Assembly: GCA_029948255.1 (NCBI GenBank)
Contig: JALIZF010001483.1
Span: 283,372-347,371 of the forward strand
DNA from: Telmatactis stephensoni
Lineage: Eukaryota; Cnidaria; Anthozoa; Actiniaria; Isophelliidae
Length of the DNA stretch: 64,000 nucleotides
Reading direction: 5' to 3'
The translations under genes and the position numbers were made by a program. The stretch's first letter is position 1. Each line of letters opens with the position of its first letter. Below, one piece after another: positions 23,281-33,205 of the stretch. A model generated the notes under the pieces. It saw only the letters and a list, made by a program, of their open reading frames with translations. It did no database searches and was not told the origin of the DNA.

Positions 23281-23583
23281 GCCTGCGTTGCCGACTCTCA
23301 AGGGAAGGGAAGGGAAAGGAAGGGAAGGGAAGGGAAGGGAAGGGAAAGAAAGGGAAGGGAAGGGAAGGGAAGGAAAGGGAAGGAAAGGGAAAGGGAGGGG
23401 AGGGAAGGGAAGGGAAGGGAAAGGGAGGGGAGGGGAGGGAAGGGAAGGGAAAGGGAAGGGAAGGAAAGGGAAGGGAAGTGAAGGGAAAATAAAAGGGAGG
23501 GGAGGAGAGGGGAGGGGAGGGGAGGAGAGGGAAAGGGAGGTTGAAGGAGGGCAAAGGGGAGGGAGAGGGAGCCAGCAACGCAG
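23281..23583. repeat. Polypurine GGGAA minisatellite between inverted ends
   Basis: About 270 bp of almost pure G/A on the + strand (GGGAA and GGGAAA units, then GGGGAGG). It is framed by GCCTGCGTTGCCGACTCTC at the left and GAGAGGGAGCCAGCAACGCAG at the right, which are imperfect reverse complements. The strand asymmetry is complete, so the frames rich in G/K/E/R are artefacts. Confidence 0.9.
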
Positions 23584-24060
23584 TCTACAAAGGAATATGC
23601 AATTTCCTAGATACGTCCTGTTGTAAGAAATGCCGGGGCAATTTCATATTTGCAGTGAACCAGATTGAGAGCGAGTTGGCCGTTTAAACAAACCAATTTG
23701 TGAAAAGATAATACGAAAATGGTTGACACATAAACAGTTTCAATTTATTACGTACTTACTCCCTCTCTCGCTCCTACGCGCGGAGTCTTTTGTCCCAGTG
23801 TGATTCACTGTAAAAACTGTGATGAATCACCATGCAGGTGAAATGAATCACCATGATAACGTGAAGTCAGAAACCTTAGCTTTATAGAACGGTTTTCGTA
23901 TGAGTGGGAATGACTTACCGCGTTTCGTACCTTAAAAATATTAAAATATAGACATTGTCTATATTTGGTAGCACGTGACGGTAAGTCAGCTGTTGAGCTT
24001 GTGGCCCTCTAAACAGAACAAAATATCTGAAATTACAGTAAACAAACTTCAAAACATAAT
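23584..24060. other. No gene seen
   Basis: AT-rich sequence. A small imperfect palindrome (TATAGACATTGTCTATA) sits at 23946-23962. Nothing else recognised. Confidence 0.35.
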
Positions 24061-24263
24061 TTAAGAATCCCAACTGGCCAACTGGCCAGGAGGCAAACCA
24101 GTTGGCTATTTTCGAGTATGGTCGAGAGAATCTGAACTAGGGATTATGTACCCAGAACAAATTCAACCTCATCGAGTAGCCGGAGCGGGACTCAGGGACT
24201 CGAACTCGGGACCACCAGATTACAAGACCAATGCCCTGACTACCACTCGACCATGCTGCCTCC
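24061..24263 (-). mobile_element. tRNA-derived SINE
   Basis: On the minus strand, the 5' part (24262 down to about 24190) reads GGCAGCATGGTCGAGTGGTA, with box A TGGTCGAGTGG, an anticodon-loop-like TCTTGTAATC and box B GAGTTCGAGTCCC. This is a tRNA-like Pol III promoter. A non-tRNA body follows, ending in TAGCCAACTGGTTTGCC and GTTGGGATTCTTAA. The same 3' body occurs at 26816-26970. It lacks a 3' acceptor stem pairing, so it is not a functional tRNA gene. Confidence 0.75.
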
Positions 24264-24946
24264 TGTGATCGTGTTTCTGCCTTCCGTAGCTGTTCAGTGG
24301 CCGTAACCAAGTCATACGAAATCTGCTCTATACTCCTAGGTAGTGATACAAATCAATTAACTGTGTCCATATAAGTACCTGTGGACGGAGCAGCAGGGAA
24401 AATATTCCGCCATGCTTCTCCGTCCGCAACACGAACTGATCGCGACCAGTCTACATCTTGTCAGAATGACAAGCAAACTAGTTGTTAATAATAATAATAA
24501 TAATTATAATAATAATAATAATAATATATTCTTATATAGCGCTTATACAGGTCTGTTCTAGGCGCTGTAAACAAAACAACAATAACAACAACAACAACAA
24601 AATACAATCATAAATCAAAAGCTAACTTAAATAAATGAGTTTTAAGTTCTTTCTTGAAAGACGAGGGACTGTTGTTAGCCTCTTTACTGTAAATCCTGCT
24701 GGCATACAAACAAAGGACAGTCAGAAACAATGTTCATATTTCAGCTCTTAACCCGAGTATGGGTCATAAGCTTTTAGCTCTGCACACAACAGGGGACATG
24801 TGTCATAATATCATACTAGCCGTTTCTAATGAAAGCGTAAAGTGTTGCGAGCTCGGTCTACTTTTTGTCGTAAATAATTCAAGCCAGCAGAAGCCAAGAA
24901 TAAATAAAAACAAACGAGTTTTACGTTTACTTTAGAAGTTCATATC
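24264..24946. other. Microsatellites and a retroposon-like tail; no gene
   Basis: (AAT)n lies at 24485-24530, followed by CTTATATAGCGCTTATACAG and an (ACA)n tract at 24575-24600. The AGCGCTT block is related to 62622-62665 and resembles the 3' tails of tRNA SINEs. No exon seen. Confidence 0.45.
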
Positions 24947-25282
24947 ATTTTGTGACTTCCTTAAAACAAGCATTTTTTCTCAAAATTCATGTGTCCTGAG
25001 ATAAGAACTACATTTACCTCAAAACAATGTTCTACATACACTATTTTACGAAAAAGATTTCTTAAAACAAGCACTTTTATCTCAAAATTACTTCAGGACA
25101 CAACTTTTATGAGATATATAAAAAGTATCTATTTTATGGAAATGTTCTGATTTCTTCAAATAAGTAAATGCAGAAGATCACCGATCATTTTTGAGGCAAA
25201 CATATGCCGTTCTTATCTCAAGACGGCACAATTTTGAGAACAAATTCTTGTTTTAATGAAATCACAAATATGAAATTTTAGA
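24947..25282. repeat. 0.33-kb inverted-repeat element
   Basis: The left end (GTGACTTCCTTAAAACAAGC, then TTTTCTCAAAATT) is mirrored at 25220-25282 (AATTTTGAGAACAAATTCTTG, then TTTTAATGAAATCAC). A second CTTAAAACAAGCAC block lies inside. Non-coding. Confidence 0.65.
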
Positions 25283-26815
25283 GTGGTTGCAGTTGACTTC
25301 GCATACGGACCTGAAGTAATATATCTCAGTAGCTATAAAAATTAGCTATAAAAATGAAAGAGCTATGATAAATTTTCGTTTTCAAGAGCAGTGGAACAGT
25401 CAGTTCGGTCCGAGTCTCAATACGTTACCGAGTTGTTCAGAGCAAACACGAACAAGCCGAACAACTGCACAAGGCGTGGAAACGACCCTCGCCCCGAGGT
25501 CTGGACAGGGTTAGCCAACTAATCGGAACCAACGACAAACAACCATATAAATTGACTAAATGACAATTTTTAACTGACAACCGATAAATCACTTAGATTT
25601 TAACTGACCCGACATCCACCCGACAAACAATGCCCATACAGCAAGCAAACCTGAGTAACGTTTCTGCCACAAGCTTGAACACGTCAGCAAAATGTACAGA
25701 AAAAGATTCAAGATTTATGTGAACTGCAAGATGGCCGACAACAATGATGACATATTTCCTTACGTTTCTTTTCTTTACACATTTTCTTTTACATCTTTAC
25801 TTGGCACAGGGTCAGTTGTACAGCGCCAATCGCGTCTAAATGATAGTTGACTCAAATTAATCTAAGTCGATCCTGGGGTCAACATTGTGTTTCCGCAATC
25901 CCATTTGGTGTACGTAAACGTGTAGTAAACACGAGAGGAATAGACCACTTTCATAATTCGGTTTTTTCCAGTAGAGCAAATTAGGGCCTTGTGCAAGAAA
26001 TTATCAATGCTATGTGAGAAATTACTTCAAAACAAATATTTTCAGAAAATTTTATCACTTTCGGTTCAATATCAAAAAAGTTATGCACTGTCAAAAATAG
26101 AGAGTTTTGTATGTAATTTTGAGCAAAAGCCTTGGTAGCCTCGTTTTGGTGCATTTTCAGAATTTTAAATCCCCATATCTTGTCAAGGATTTAATGTTTT
26201 GTTTTGAAAATTGCACAAATTATCAAAATCAACAATCTTAATAATTTCAAATTGATACAGTTCCAGAAATAGTAATTTTTCACTATTTATGCTAATTAGC
26301 AGCGGCCATTATGAAAGTCGTGTATAGTGTCCATACCTTATTACCCTGCGACAAATCCCATGAGTGTGTGCTGAGCTTTAGGATCTGGCCCCAGTTGCAT
26401 GAGGGGTGGATAGTCCTATACATTGGACCGGGATTGGATAAATCTTTATCTAATGACTGGATAAAAATGATGAACCTGTCTACTGGATAAGGATTTATCT
26501 AACGGTCGATTCACCCTTCGCGCAACTGCAATGGTCGGTCGTTAATTTTCCCGTTGGCAAATCGAATTTCAGATGGTGCACTTCCGATTATGAGCTGAGA
26601 GCTTTCTATGGAGCATTCTACAACAGAAATTTGTAATCAATTATTTTGGCTAGTGAGAGGGTGACAACCATTTTGCATGTCTTTGTAGATACGCCGGCAG
26701 GCAGGCATGAGTGAATTGCATTGTGAATTAGCATGATTATATGGCCACTAGCTGAGACTGAATTTGTTCCGATTTCGATTAGTTCAAATTCAGTTTCTCG
26801 GCCATGCTTGTAATA
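25283..26815. other. No gene recognised; one inverted-repeat element
   Basis: 25939-26320 has related termini (GACCACTTTCATAAT at the left, ATTATGAAAGTCGTG at the right), suggesting a miniature element. 26440-26510 is a GGATAA.GATTTATC-rich imperfect palindrome. No conserved coding content was found. Confidence 0.4.
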
Positions 26816-26970
26816 TAGCCAACTGGTTTGCCTCCTTGCCAGTTGGGATTCTTAAACACTTTATGTTTGATTATACTTCATTTCATTTCAGTTCATTTCA
26901 ACCGCATTTGATTATATACATATAGATATTTGCGGTATATAAATCTTAAACATTATCATTATCATTATAT
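26816..26970 (+). mobile_element. 5'-truncated SINE tail
   Basis: TAGCCAACTGGTTTGCCTCC and CCAGTTGGGATTCTTAAA match the 3' body of the SINE at 24061-24263. They are followed by TTCATTTCA repeats and a (CATTAT)n tail, as expected for a truncated retroposed copy. Confidence 0.6.
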
Positions 26971-27000
26971 AGGCATAGCTTATCTAAATCCAAGAAGTGG

Positions 27001-27066
27001 AAGACTAGTGGTGTCCGGCCACAGCGATTTTGATAAACATGGTCTCATCAGTGACGTACGGCTTAG
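27001..27066 (-). pseudogene. Extra copy of the TRAF terminal coding segment
   Basis: On the minus strand this reads TACGTCACTGATGAGACC and continues through ATGTTTATCAAAATCGC, as in the last codons of the adjacent TRAF exon. It then diverges, with an inserted GGCC and changed stop region. It is downstream of the real stop (27431) and is the same duplication unit amplified at 59012-59520. Confidence 0.8.
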
Positions 27067-27073
27067 TCTACAC

Positions 27074-27391
27074 CCCGGGGGGACTCCATTGTAAAGGATC
27101 GGGTATACTCGTCAGAAATTTTCAAAAAATACCCCTAAAAGAAGATACCAGAAGTATTTTTAAAAGGGCGTGGCCGGACGATTTTTAACCCCTAAGAGAT
27201 ACCAGCGATAACAAGCTAATGAACATTATTGTTATAAATACAAAATTGGACTAAAAGATACCAGGAAATCCTAAAACTCTAAACTTCAATTTTAACACCC
27301 TAAAAGATACCAAATCGCTGATTTTTACACCTATGAGATACGACGTACGAGCATACTCAATCCTTTTACAATGGAGTCCCCCCCCCGGGGA
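27074..27391. mobile_element. 318-bp GGGGGACT-ended miniature transposon with 7-bp target duplication
   Basis: Terminal inverted repeats: CCCCGGGGGGACTCCATTGT at the left, ACAATGGAGTCCCCCCCCCG at the right, continuing through the GGATC.GGTATACTCGT region. The flanks are TCTACAC (27067-27073) and TCTATAC (27392-27398). The uninterrupted sequence is visible at 59397-59400 and neighbouring units (GTGTAGACTAAG with AGGTAGTGTAGA), so the insertion fell inside a duplicated TRAF tail unit. Internal ACCCCTAAAAG and AGATACCAG motifs repeat. Confidence 0.85.
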
Positions 27392-27430
27392 TCTATACTA
27401 CCTCGTTAGGATAATAACCAAACTTGTGGC

Positions 27431-30400
27431 TTAAAACCCAAGAGGAGGAAGATCAGTGGTGTCCACAACGATTTTGATAAACATGGTCTCATCAGTGACG
27501 TAGCCTCTTGACTGTAAATCCTGCTGGCTTACAAACAAAGGACATCCAGAAGCGATATTCATATTAGATGTGGGTCGTTTGAAACTGGAGCTCTTTGGAT
27601 CTGGTCTGAAGGTATCACTTATGTCATTTTGACGATCATGATCCAGCATCCTAAAGGTAACCTTTTGTCTAAATGGCCATGGGAGAAGAGCATCATATTC
27701 ACCCTTCATGATCACAAAGAACAATGAAAGGTGCGTTCCTTTTCCAGGGCCGTCTCCGTTGAGATAAACACAAGCACACACTTTGTATCCATAGCGACCA
27801 ACGTAGAAAGGAAGGCTGTAGATGGATGGGGTTTTTCCAATGATAGCTTCATGCAGCCTACGGCTGAACTCTTCAATTTTCCAGATGTAAGTACCATCAT
27901 AAGATGTAGCTTCCAACATTTGAGTTTTCAAATCACGTTCAGCAACTTGGATGTCGTGTAAGGCCAGCTGATGTTCGTCTCTTCCTAATCTCCTTTCAAT
28001 AATGGATGAGCTACTGGCCAAAAACCTGGGACCACCCAATGGTCCTACACTACCACGTGACAGTTCCGACTCCAAAGCACTGAGTTTCGCTTCTAGCTCT
28101 ACTAAAGCAGTCCTTATGTCATCAAATTGTTGTGAAAATTGGCCTTTTCCACATTTTGCAGAAACAGAATCCTGCAAGGGCAAGAAAAGAAAATAATCCA
28201 CTAAATAGGGTTTCAAATTCTTCAAAACACGAGAATAGTTTTAGTAGCTCAACGCAAGGACATTTGCTGATGTACTGTGGGTAAGTGAGTGAGTCAGCAC
28301 CCGTCGCTACTTGTCAACTCGAAAGACCGGCGTCAGCCACTCCAAAAGTCTGCACAAGACAGTCGTCACTAATCGGCGAATACGGCGATTGGTGATTGCA
28401 CGACCGATCGAAAAGAACTGTGGTCACGCTATTATATGTCGCTATCCGGCGCGGAGATATGAATCGCCTATCGACCACTTTGTCCAGTAAGGTCTTTACT
28501 GAATGGTACCGGTATTACTTGGATATTTAGTTAATGAAAATGAAGCAATTTTTGTTACCCCAAATTTTCTTTTTGCCGTGCAATTACCAGTCGTCGATTG
28601 CCATTCGCCATTCGCCCGGTCAACTTTTTTGGAAATACTGGAAATAGGTCTATATTCATAAAATGTTTGAGATATAACGCGCGCACTGATTGGCTATCTA
28701 CCATGTTTACATCAGAGGACGGCACTAAAGGTCGTCTATCCAAAGAAGGCTACAACCATTCAACACTGTTGGTCTATCTTGACTGCCAAGGTTTAAAAGG
28801 CTCGAAATAGAGCACAACAACAGAAGATGTTATGGATGAGAGCATGGCAACAAAAACAAAATGATATCTTTAAACATGTATAAAGCAAACAGGATTGACA
28901 GAAGACACCATAATACTAAGAGAGCGAAACTTGCGGGTTGATACAACATTTCCGCGCGATGTGCTTGATGCTAGTGCAGATTTCGTATGAGTGTGAAAAA
29001 CTACGGCACGCTTACGGCGCGACACGGACACGGCACGGAACCTAAGTCCAGTAATATATGTACATGAAGGGAGAAAAATTCAAATCGCTATAACTCCCTC
29101 AAATGAGCACGAAACGGCTTGAAACTTCACAGAAATACACAGAAAGACAAGCACAACAGTATCATGAGTCCAAATTGTTTATTTATTCAAAATTTATTTT
29201 TCAGCAAATCGATCGTGGAATCCCATATATTTCATATACAGATGCACAGCTTGGGCTACCTGTGTTTGGACTGACCATTCGACGCTGAACTTCACGCTAG
29301 CAACATTTTTGACCGATTTTTCCCGCCCGACCCTTCCCAGTAGTCAGTCTTTGTTTCTCAATATTCAATATCGAGAAATAAAAAAAATATTTCTCGATAT
29401 TGAATATTCAATCCTTTACCACGACCAAAAAAGGAAGATCGTGTCTAAAACTCCACACGGGTACATACAGGTAACATACGAGCAACATACGGGTACATAC
29501 GACTACATACGAGTACATACAGGTGACATACCAGTACATACGAGTAACATACGACAACACACGGGTAACATACGACAACATACGAGTAACATACGACAAC
29601 ATACGGGTAAAAAAATTTATTTTTCCCTTTTTTTCAATCTGAACATAATCAATAAAGCACGTCTATTTCTTCAAGAAATATATACTATCAAACTGAATGT
29701 CATATTGCCTGTAACACTGTAACTAAGAATATACATGGTGCTTGTTGAGCATAGCACGTTTTTGTCTTGTTTTTTTACTAGCGTCAGTCAGTCAGGCCAT
29801 CATTGTCTCCTTTTGGAACCCTAGTGCCTACCCCTGGTCATATGGTTTGGAATTTTCTCTTCTGGTTCATGTATGTGATTCACAACTCGATTGTATGACT
29901 CTTAGTTTTGTATAAATACGCACTCACAAGCAAAAGGAAAGAGAACAACATCATCTCAGAGATCGATAGACGTATCGGGGGTGGAAGCGGAATCAGGAAT
30001 CAGGAATCACGGCTTTGAAATTTGTAGGAATCATGAATCATTGCGTTTTAAGTTAAGGAATCATGAGTCAGTGTATTTTGTAAAATGAATCATGAATCAC
30101 GACAAAAATTTGATAAGGAATCATGAATCATGGGCTGAAATTTGAAGGGAATCATGAATCATTGAACTTAAATGATTCCGCTTCCAGTCCCCCGAAGACG
30201 TACTAGTCATAGAGGTCTATATATTATTTTTTTCTGTGAAGTTTCTAGGGTTTTCACGGTGAATGTTTCTGAAGTGTTTTACGACGTTTCGACGATCCTT
30301 GGAATATGAGTCAGTGGGGAGAGTACATAACGTGGCCCCCGGGGCTGTGGACCCCCGATCTGGACCTGGTCCATGGACCCCTGTTCGTGGACCCCCCTCC

Positions 30401-33205
30401 ATAATAATCATAATTTTCTAAAAACTCATATTCATGATAAAAATTCCATAAAGAATTTGGACCTACCTGCCTTTTAATATTGCTTCCTTCAACCATTCCC
30501 GAACCGCTACGTTTCTCGTTGTTGTTGTAGATTTTTGTTTTCAGCAAGGTTCCATAGTTTTAAAACACTTGTTATCATGTTAGTTCAAGATAAAATACTT
30601 TTCTTATTCAATAGCGAGATCATGATATCAATGCCTTCCACTAAACACTAGCACGATCGATGTCAACAATAATTTATCAACTGTCGGCCATTTTGGAATG
30701 ACACAGGAAGCCCAATTATGTTATTGGGTTATGTGATTGGGCTTCCTGTGTCACCCCAAAAAATCACAAAGAAATGTATGGGAATCCGGACAAATGACAG
30801 CAAGTGTCCGGATTCCCATACATTTCTTTGTAATTTTTTCAGTTTTGGAGTGGCTGTATCTTGCTCAATATTAAACCGATTAAGAGGGGATTTTTTTCAA
30901 GCTCGAGCAGTGAACGACAAAAACCCCTGAGTTGAAGAATAGCTGTTGTACAGGATTAAAGTCATTTCTGTCAGAAAGTTTAAGTTGTTTGTAAGTAGTT
31001 TTGGCCGATGGAAGTTGAATCAAAGTGTTAATCCAAAACGAAAATTTGGATCGAAAATGAGGTTTAGGCCTTCATTTGCTCATTTGCTGTATGTTTTCTT
31101 TATATTCAGCTTGAAAAAGCTTAATCCCAACACAACGTCAAGAAAAAGTCTTGTACAATTCAAAAATCTGTTTTAAACAGGTATTTTATCTTGGTACATC
31201 AGCTTTTAACCGATAGAAAAAGGATTTGAGTGTTAATCCAGAACGAAAATTTGGATTAAAACTCACACGAAGGTCTAGTTTTTGGCGCGTTTCGCCATTA
31301 TTGCTCGTCATTGAAAAAAATCTCCTCTTAACACCAAGCCGTGGCCTTTTTGAATTATTGATTTTATGAAGGTGATTGAAAAAAAAGTTTAGTATTTTAT
31401 TGAATAAATTTTTTACCCGTATGTTGTCGTATGTTACTCGTATGTTGTCGTATGTTACCTGTGTGTTGTCGTATGTTACTCGTATGTGCTCGTATGTCAC
31501 CTGTATGTACTCGTATGTAGTCGTATGCACCCGTATGTTACTCGTATGTACCCGTGTGGAGTTTTAGACACGATCCCAAAAGGAACTGTGATTACGCTAT
31601 TATACCGCTATCCAGCGCGGAGATATGAATTGCCTATCTGATGATATACTTACAGCTAGTTCTTCTTTCAGATTTCCCATTTTTCGTTCTACATTTCCAA
31701 GTCTTGTCTGATATGTTCTTAAATCTTGCATACCCCAACCCAATGTTTCTCTGTGCAAGTCCACTTGACCTTGTACTGATGCCATTTCTTGTCCTACTTT
31801 TTCTATTTTTTCAGACAAGCTGATAACTTGAACTTTCAGCTCTTCCATGGCCTGAAAAAAATAAGGTAAAATGAAGAGCTTAGATGTGCAATGGTGTTGA
31901 GTAAACAGATGCTGTGGGAAACACCAGCCTTTGCAGCTTTGAGGCTGACAACAATCAATCAATCAATCATGCAATCGATCACTCATGCAATCAATCACTT
32001 GTGCAATCAATCAATCATGTAATCAATCAATCATGCAATCAATCAATCATGCAATCAATCAATCATGCAATCAATCACTCATGCAATCAATCACTCATGC
32101 AATCAATCAATCATGCAATCAATCATGCAATCAATCAATCATGCAATCATTCATTCATCCGTTCTTTTTTTCACATTTCGGTTCACACCATGTTGGACCA
32201 AAATCCAAGAAACAACTATATTGTTTCTTTACAGTATTAGCAAAATTCATAAACAATGTATAGTCTATACTCTGAGTAAACATTGATGTCCATCACAGGA
32301 GGTGGTTGATATAGTACCTCCTAACAATTAGCTTTACCTTTGTCTTCTTTACCTTTTCAAATGTTCTAGTTGAGAAGCAAATATTCTAGAATTACCTCAT
32401 GATCAATCACTAAAATGTAGTAGTTGTGCCCAAGAGGGTTGTTTTGAGTATAACTATTACCATTCACCTATTTGTAAATAGAGGGAATTTTTTTGTTATT
32501 TCAGGAAATATCCATGAATATTTTCCTAAACCCAGCTCCCCTTGCACAGGAAAAAGATGTAATTTCCCAAGTTGGGGCTTCTTTGGGTCTGACCTGGGAA
32601 TCTGTTCTATATTTCCTTTTTTCAACCTGAGAAATCTAGCTGTAATACCCAAACTTGTAAAAATAGAACAGATTCCCAAGTTAGACCCAGGAAAGTCCCA
32701 CATTCAACAGTTGGGAATTACCTTTTTTCCTGTGTTTTTCCATTCAGCAAATGGGTAAACAAAAGTTCAGTATATCAGATCAGTAAAGTTCAAATATTTT
32801 TCACCTAATTCTTGCAGAATCAGACACTACGTTTTGGCTCCTGCTCTACCTCAAATTCATAGCAGTTCCAAACTACCATGTTCCTCATAAAATACATCCT
32901 ATACTAGCCAAAATTTGTTCATTGTTATTTCTGCTGTCTTGTGGTGACATGTTTTATTGCTTCATGTTTTGCCCTAACAATGTAGCTTCACACTCTCTTT
33001 TACAGTACTCGATCTAACAACTCGTAATGTTCTAGGACTTCACTCTTCTCAGTTTCTTTTAGGGGTATTTTTAAAAATTTCCAACGAGCATGCATAAACA
33101 ATCATTTTATAATGGAGTCCCCCCTGGGACTGTATGTTCACTAACCTGACTATTTTCTGTACTCTGCATTGGTGGTGGTGAAGGTGGTTGACTAGATCCT
33201 GCCAT
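27431..33205 (-). CDS. RING-less TRAF-family protein (coiled coil + TRAF-C/MATH), 332 aa
   Basis: Three coding exons on the minus strand: 33146-33205 (MAGSSQPPSPPPMQSTENSQ), 31654-31851 (66 residues, heptad-rich, EELKVQVISLSEKIEKVGQE) and 27431-28171 (246 residues). All introns are phase 0 with GT-AG. An in-frame TAA lies 33 nt before the ATG, supporting this start. The last exon has a short coiled coil ([20 protein letters not shown]), then the TRAF-C domain: [75 protein letters not shown] and a terminal MFIKIVVDTTDLPPLGF. TRAF-C domains trimerise and bind cytoplasmic tails of TNF-receptor-type proteins. No RING or zinc-finger exon is found upstream on this strand, so this is a TRAF1-like or naturally dominant-negative form (inference). 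The sequence is fully open. Its last exon is nearly identical to 57569-58311. Confidence 0.88.
28395..28470. repeat. Intronic repeat shared with 31577-31640
   Basis: AACTGTGGTCACGCTATTAT and CGCTATCCGGCGCGGAGATA recur, slightly changed, at 31584-31640. They flank the first intron's large insertion on both sides and may reflect a local duplication before that insertion. Confidence 0.55.
29975..30195. mobile_element. 221-bp miniature element with 7-bp target duplication
   Basis: Ends TCGGGGG and CCCCCGA continue as GGAAGCGGAATCA / TGATTCCGCTTCC. AGACGTA precedes (29968-29974) and follows (30196-30202). The body is about six loosely tandem copies of GGAATCATGAATCA. It is nested inside the 29437-31575 element. 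Confidence 0.85.
30698..31336 (+). repeat. Palindrome plus 583-bp body identical in layout to 36540-37122
   Basis: 30702-30755 is a hairpin (GACACAGGAAGCCCAAT and its mirror). From 30754 to 31336 the sequence is the reverse complement of 36540-37122, with equal length and no visible indels; a 76-residue frame is unchanged in both. An inner palindrome around GGGAATCCGGACA sits at 30778-30828. This copy lacks the outer terminal repeats that the 36502-37224 copy has. Confidence 0.85.
31949..32157. repeat. 16-bp ATGCAATCAATCAATC minisatellite in TRAF intron 1
   Basis: About 13 copies of CAATCAATCATG-type units of 12-16 bp. Open frames reading NQSCNQSIMQS come only from the periodicity. Confidence 0.9.
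32455..32760. repeat. Imperfect inverted-repeat element in TRAF intron 1
   Basis: CATTCACCTATTTGTAAATAG at the left is loosely mirrored by CAGCAAATGGGTAAAC. Inside, GGGAATCTGTTCTAT pairs with ATAGAACAGATTCCC, and CACAGGAAAAAG with a mirrored CTTTTTTCCTGTG. Aged miniature element. Confidence 0.6.

Larger units (their letters stand above)
29437..31575. mobile_element. 2.1-kb non-autonomous transposon with arrayed inverted termini, in the TRAF intron
   Basis: Both ends read inward GATCGTGTCTAAAACTCCAC and then run for about 150-180 bp as 10-12 bp repeats of the type ACATACGAGTA / ACATACGGGTA (29460-29610; mirrored at 31415-31560). Outside lie CCAAAAAAGGAA (29425-29436) and CCAAAAGGAA (31576-31585), a likely 10-bp target duplication with a slippage difference. 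The interior has no transposase. It contains two further elements (29975-30195; 30698-31336) and unrelated sequence. Long arrayed termini plus a 9-10 bp duplication suggest a Mutator-like or foldback-type element; the family is not certain. Confidence 0.82.

Noticed and set aside
23223..23626. G/K/E/R-rich and P/S/L-rich frames in the GGGAA tract
   Set aside because: Low-complexity translation of a purine repeat on overlapping frames.
24190..24262. tRNA gene on the minus strand
   Set aside because: Boxes A and B are present, but the acceptor stem does not close and a SINE body follows directly.
29437..29610. CRISPR-like array of short direct repeats
   Set aside because: Units are contiguous 10-12 bp without spacers, mirrored at 31415-31560, in an intron-bearing animal genome; they are transposon termini.
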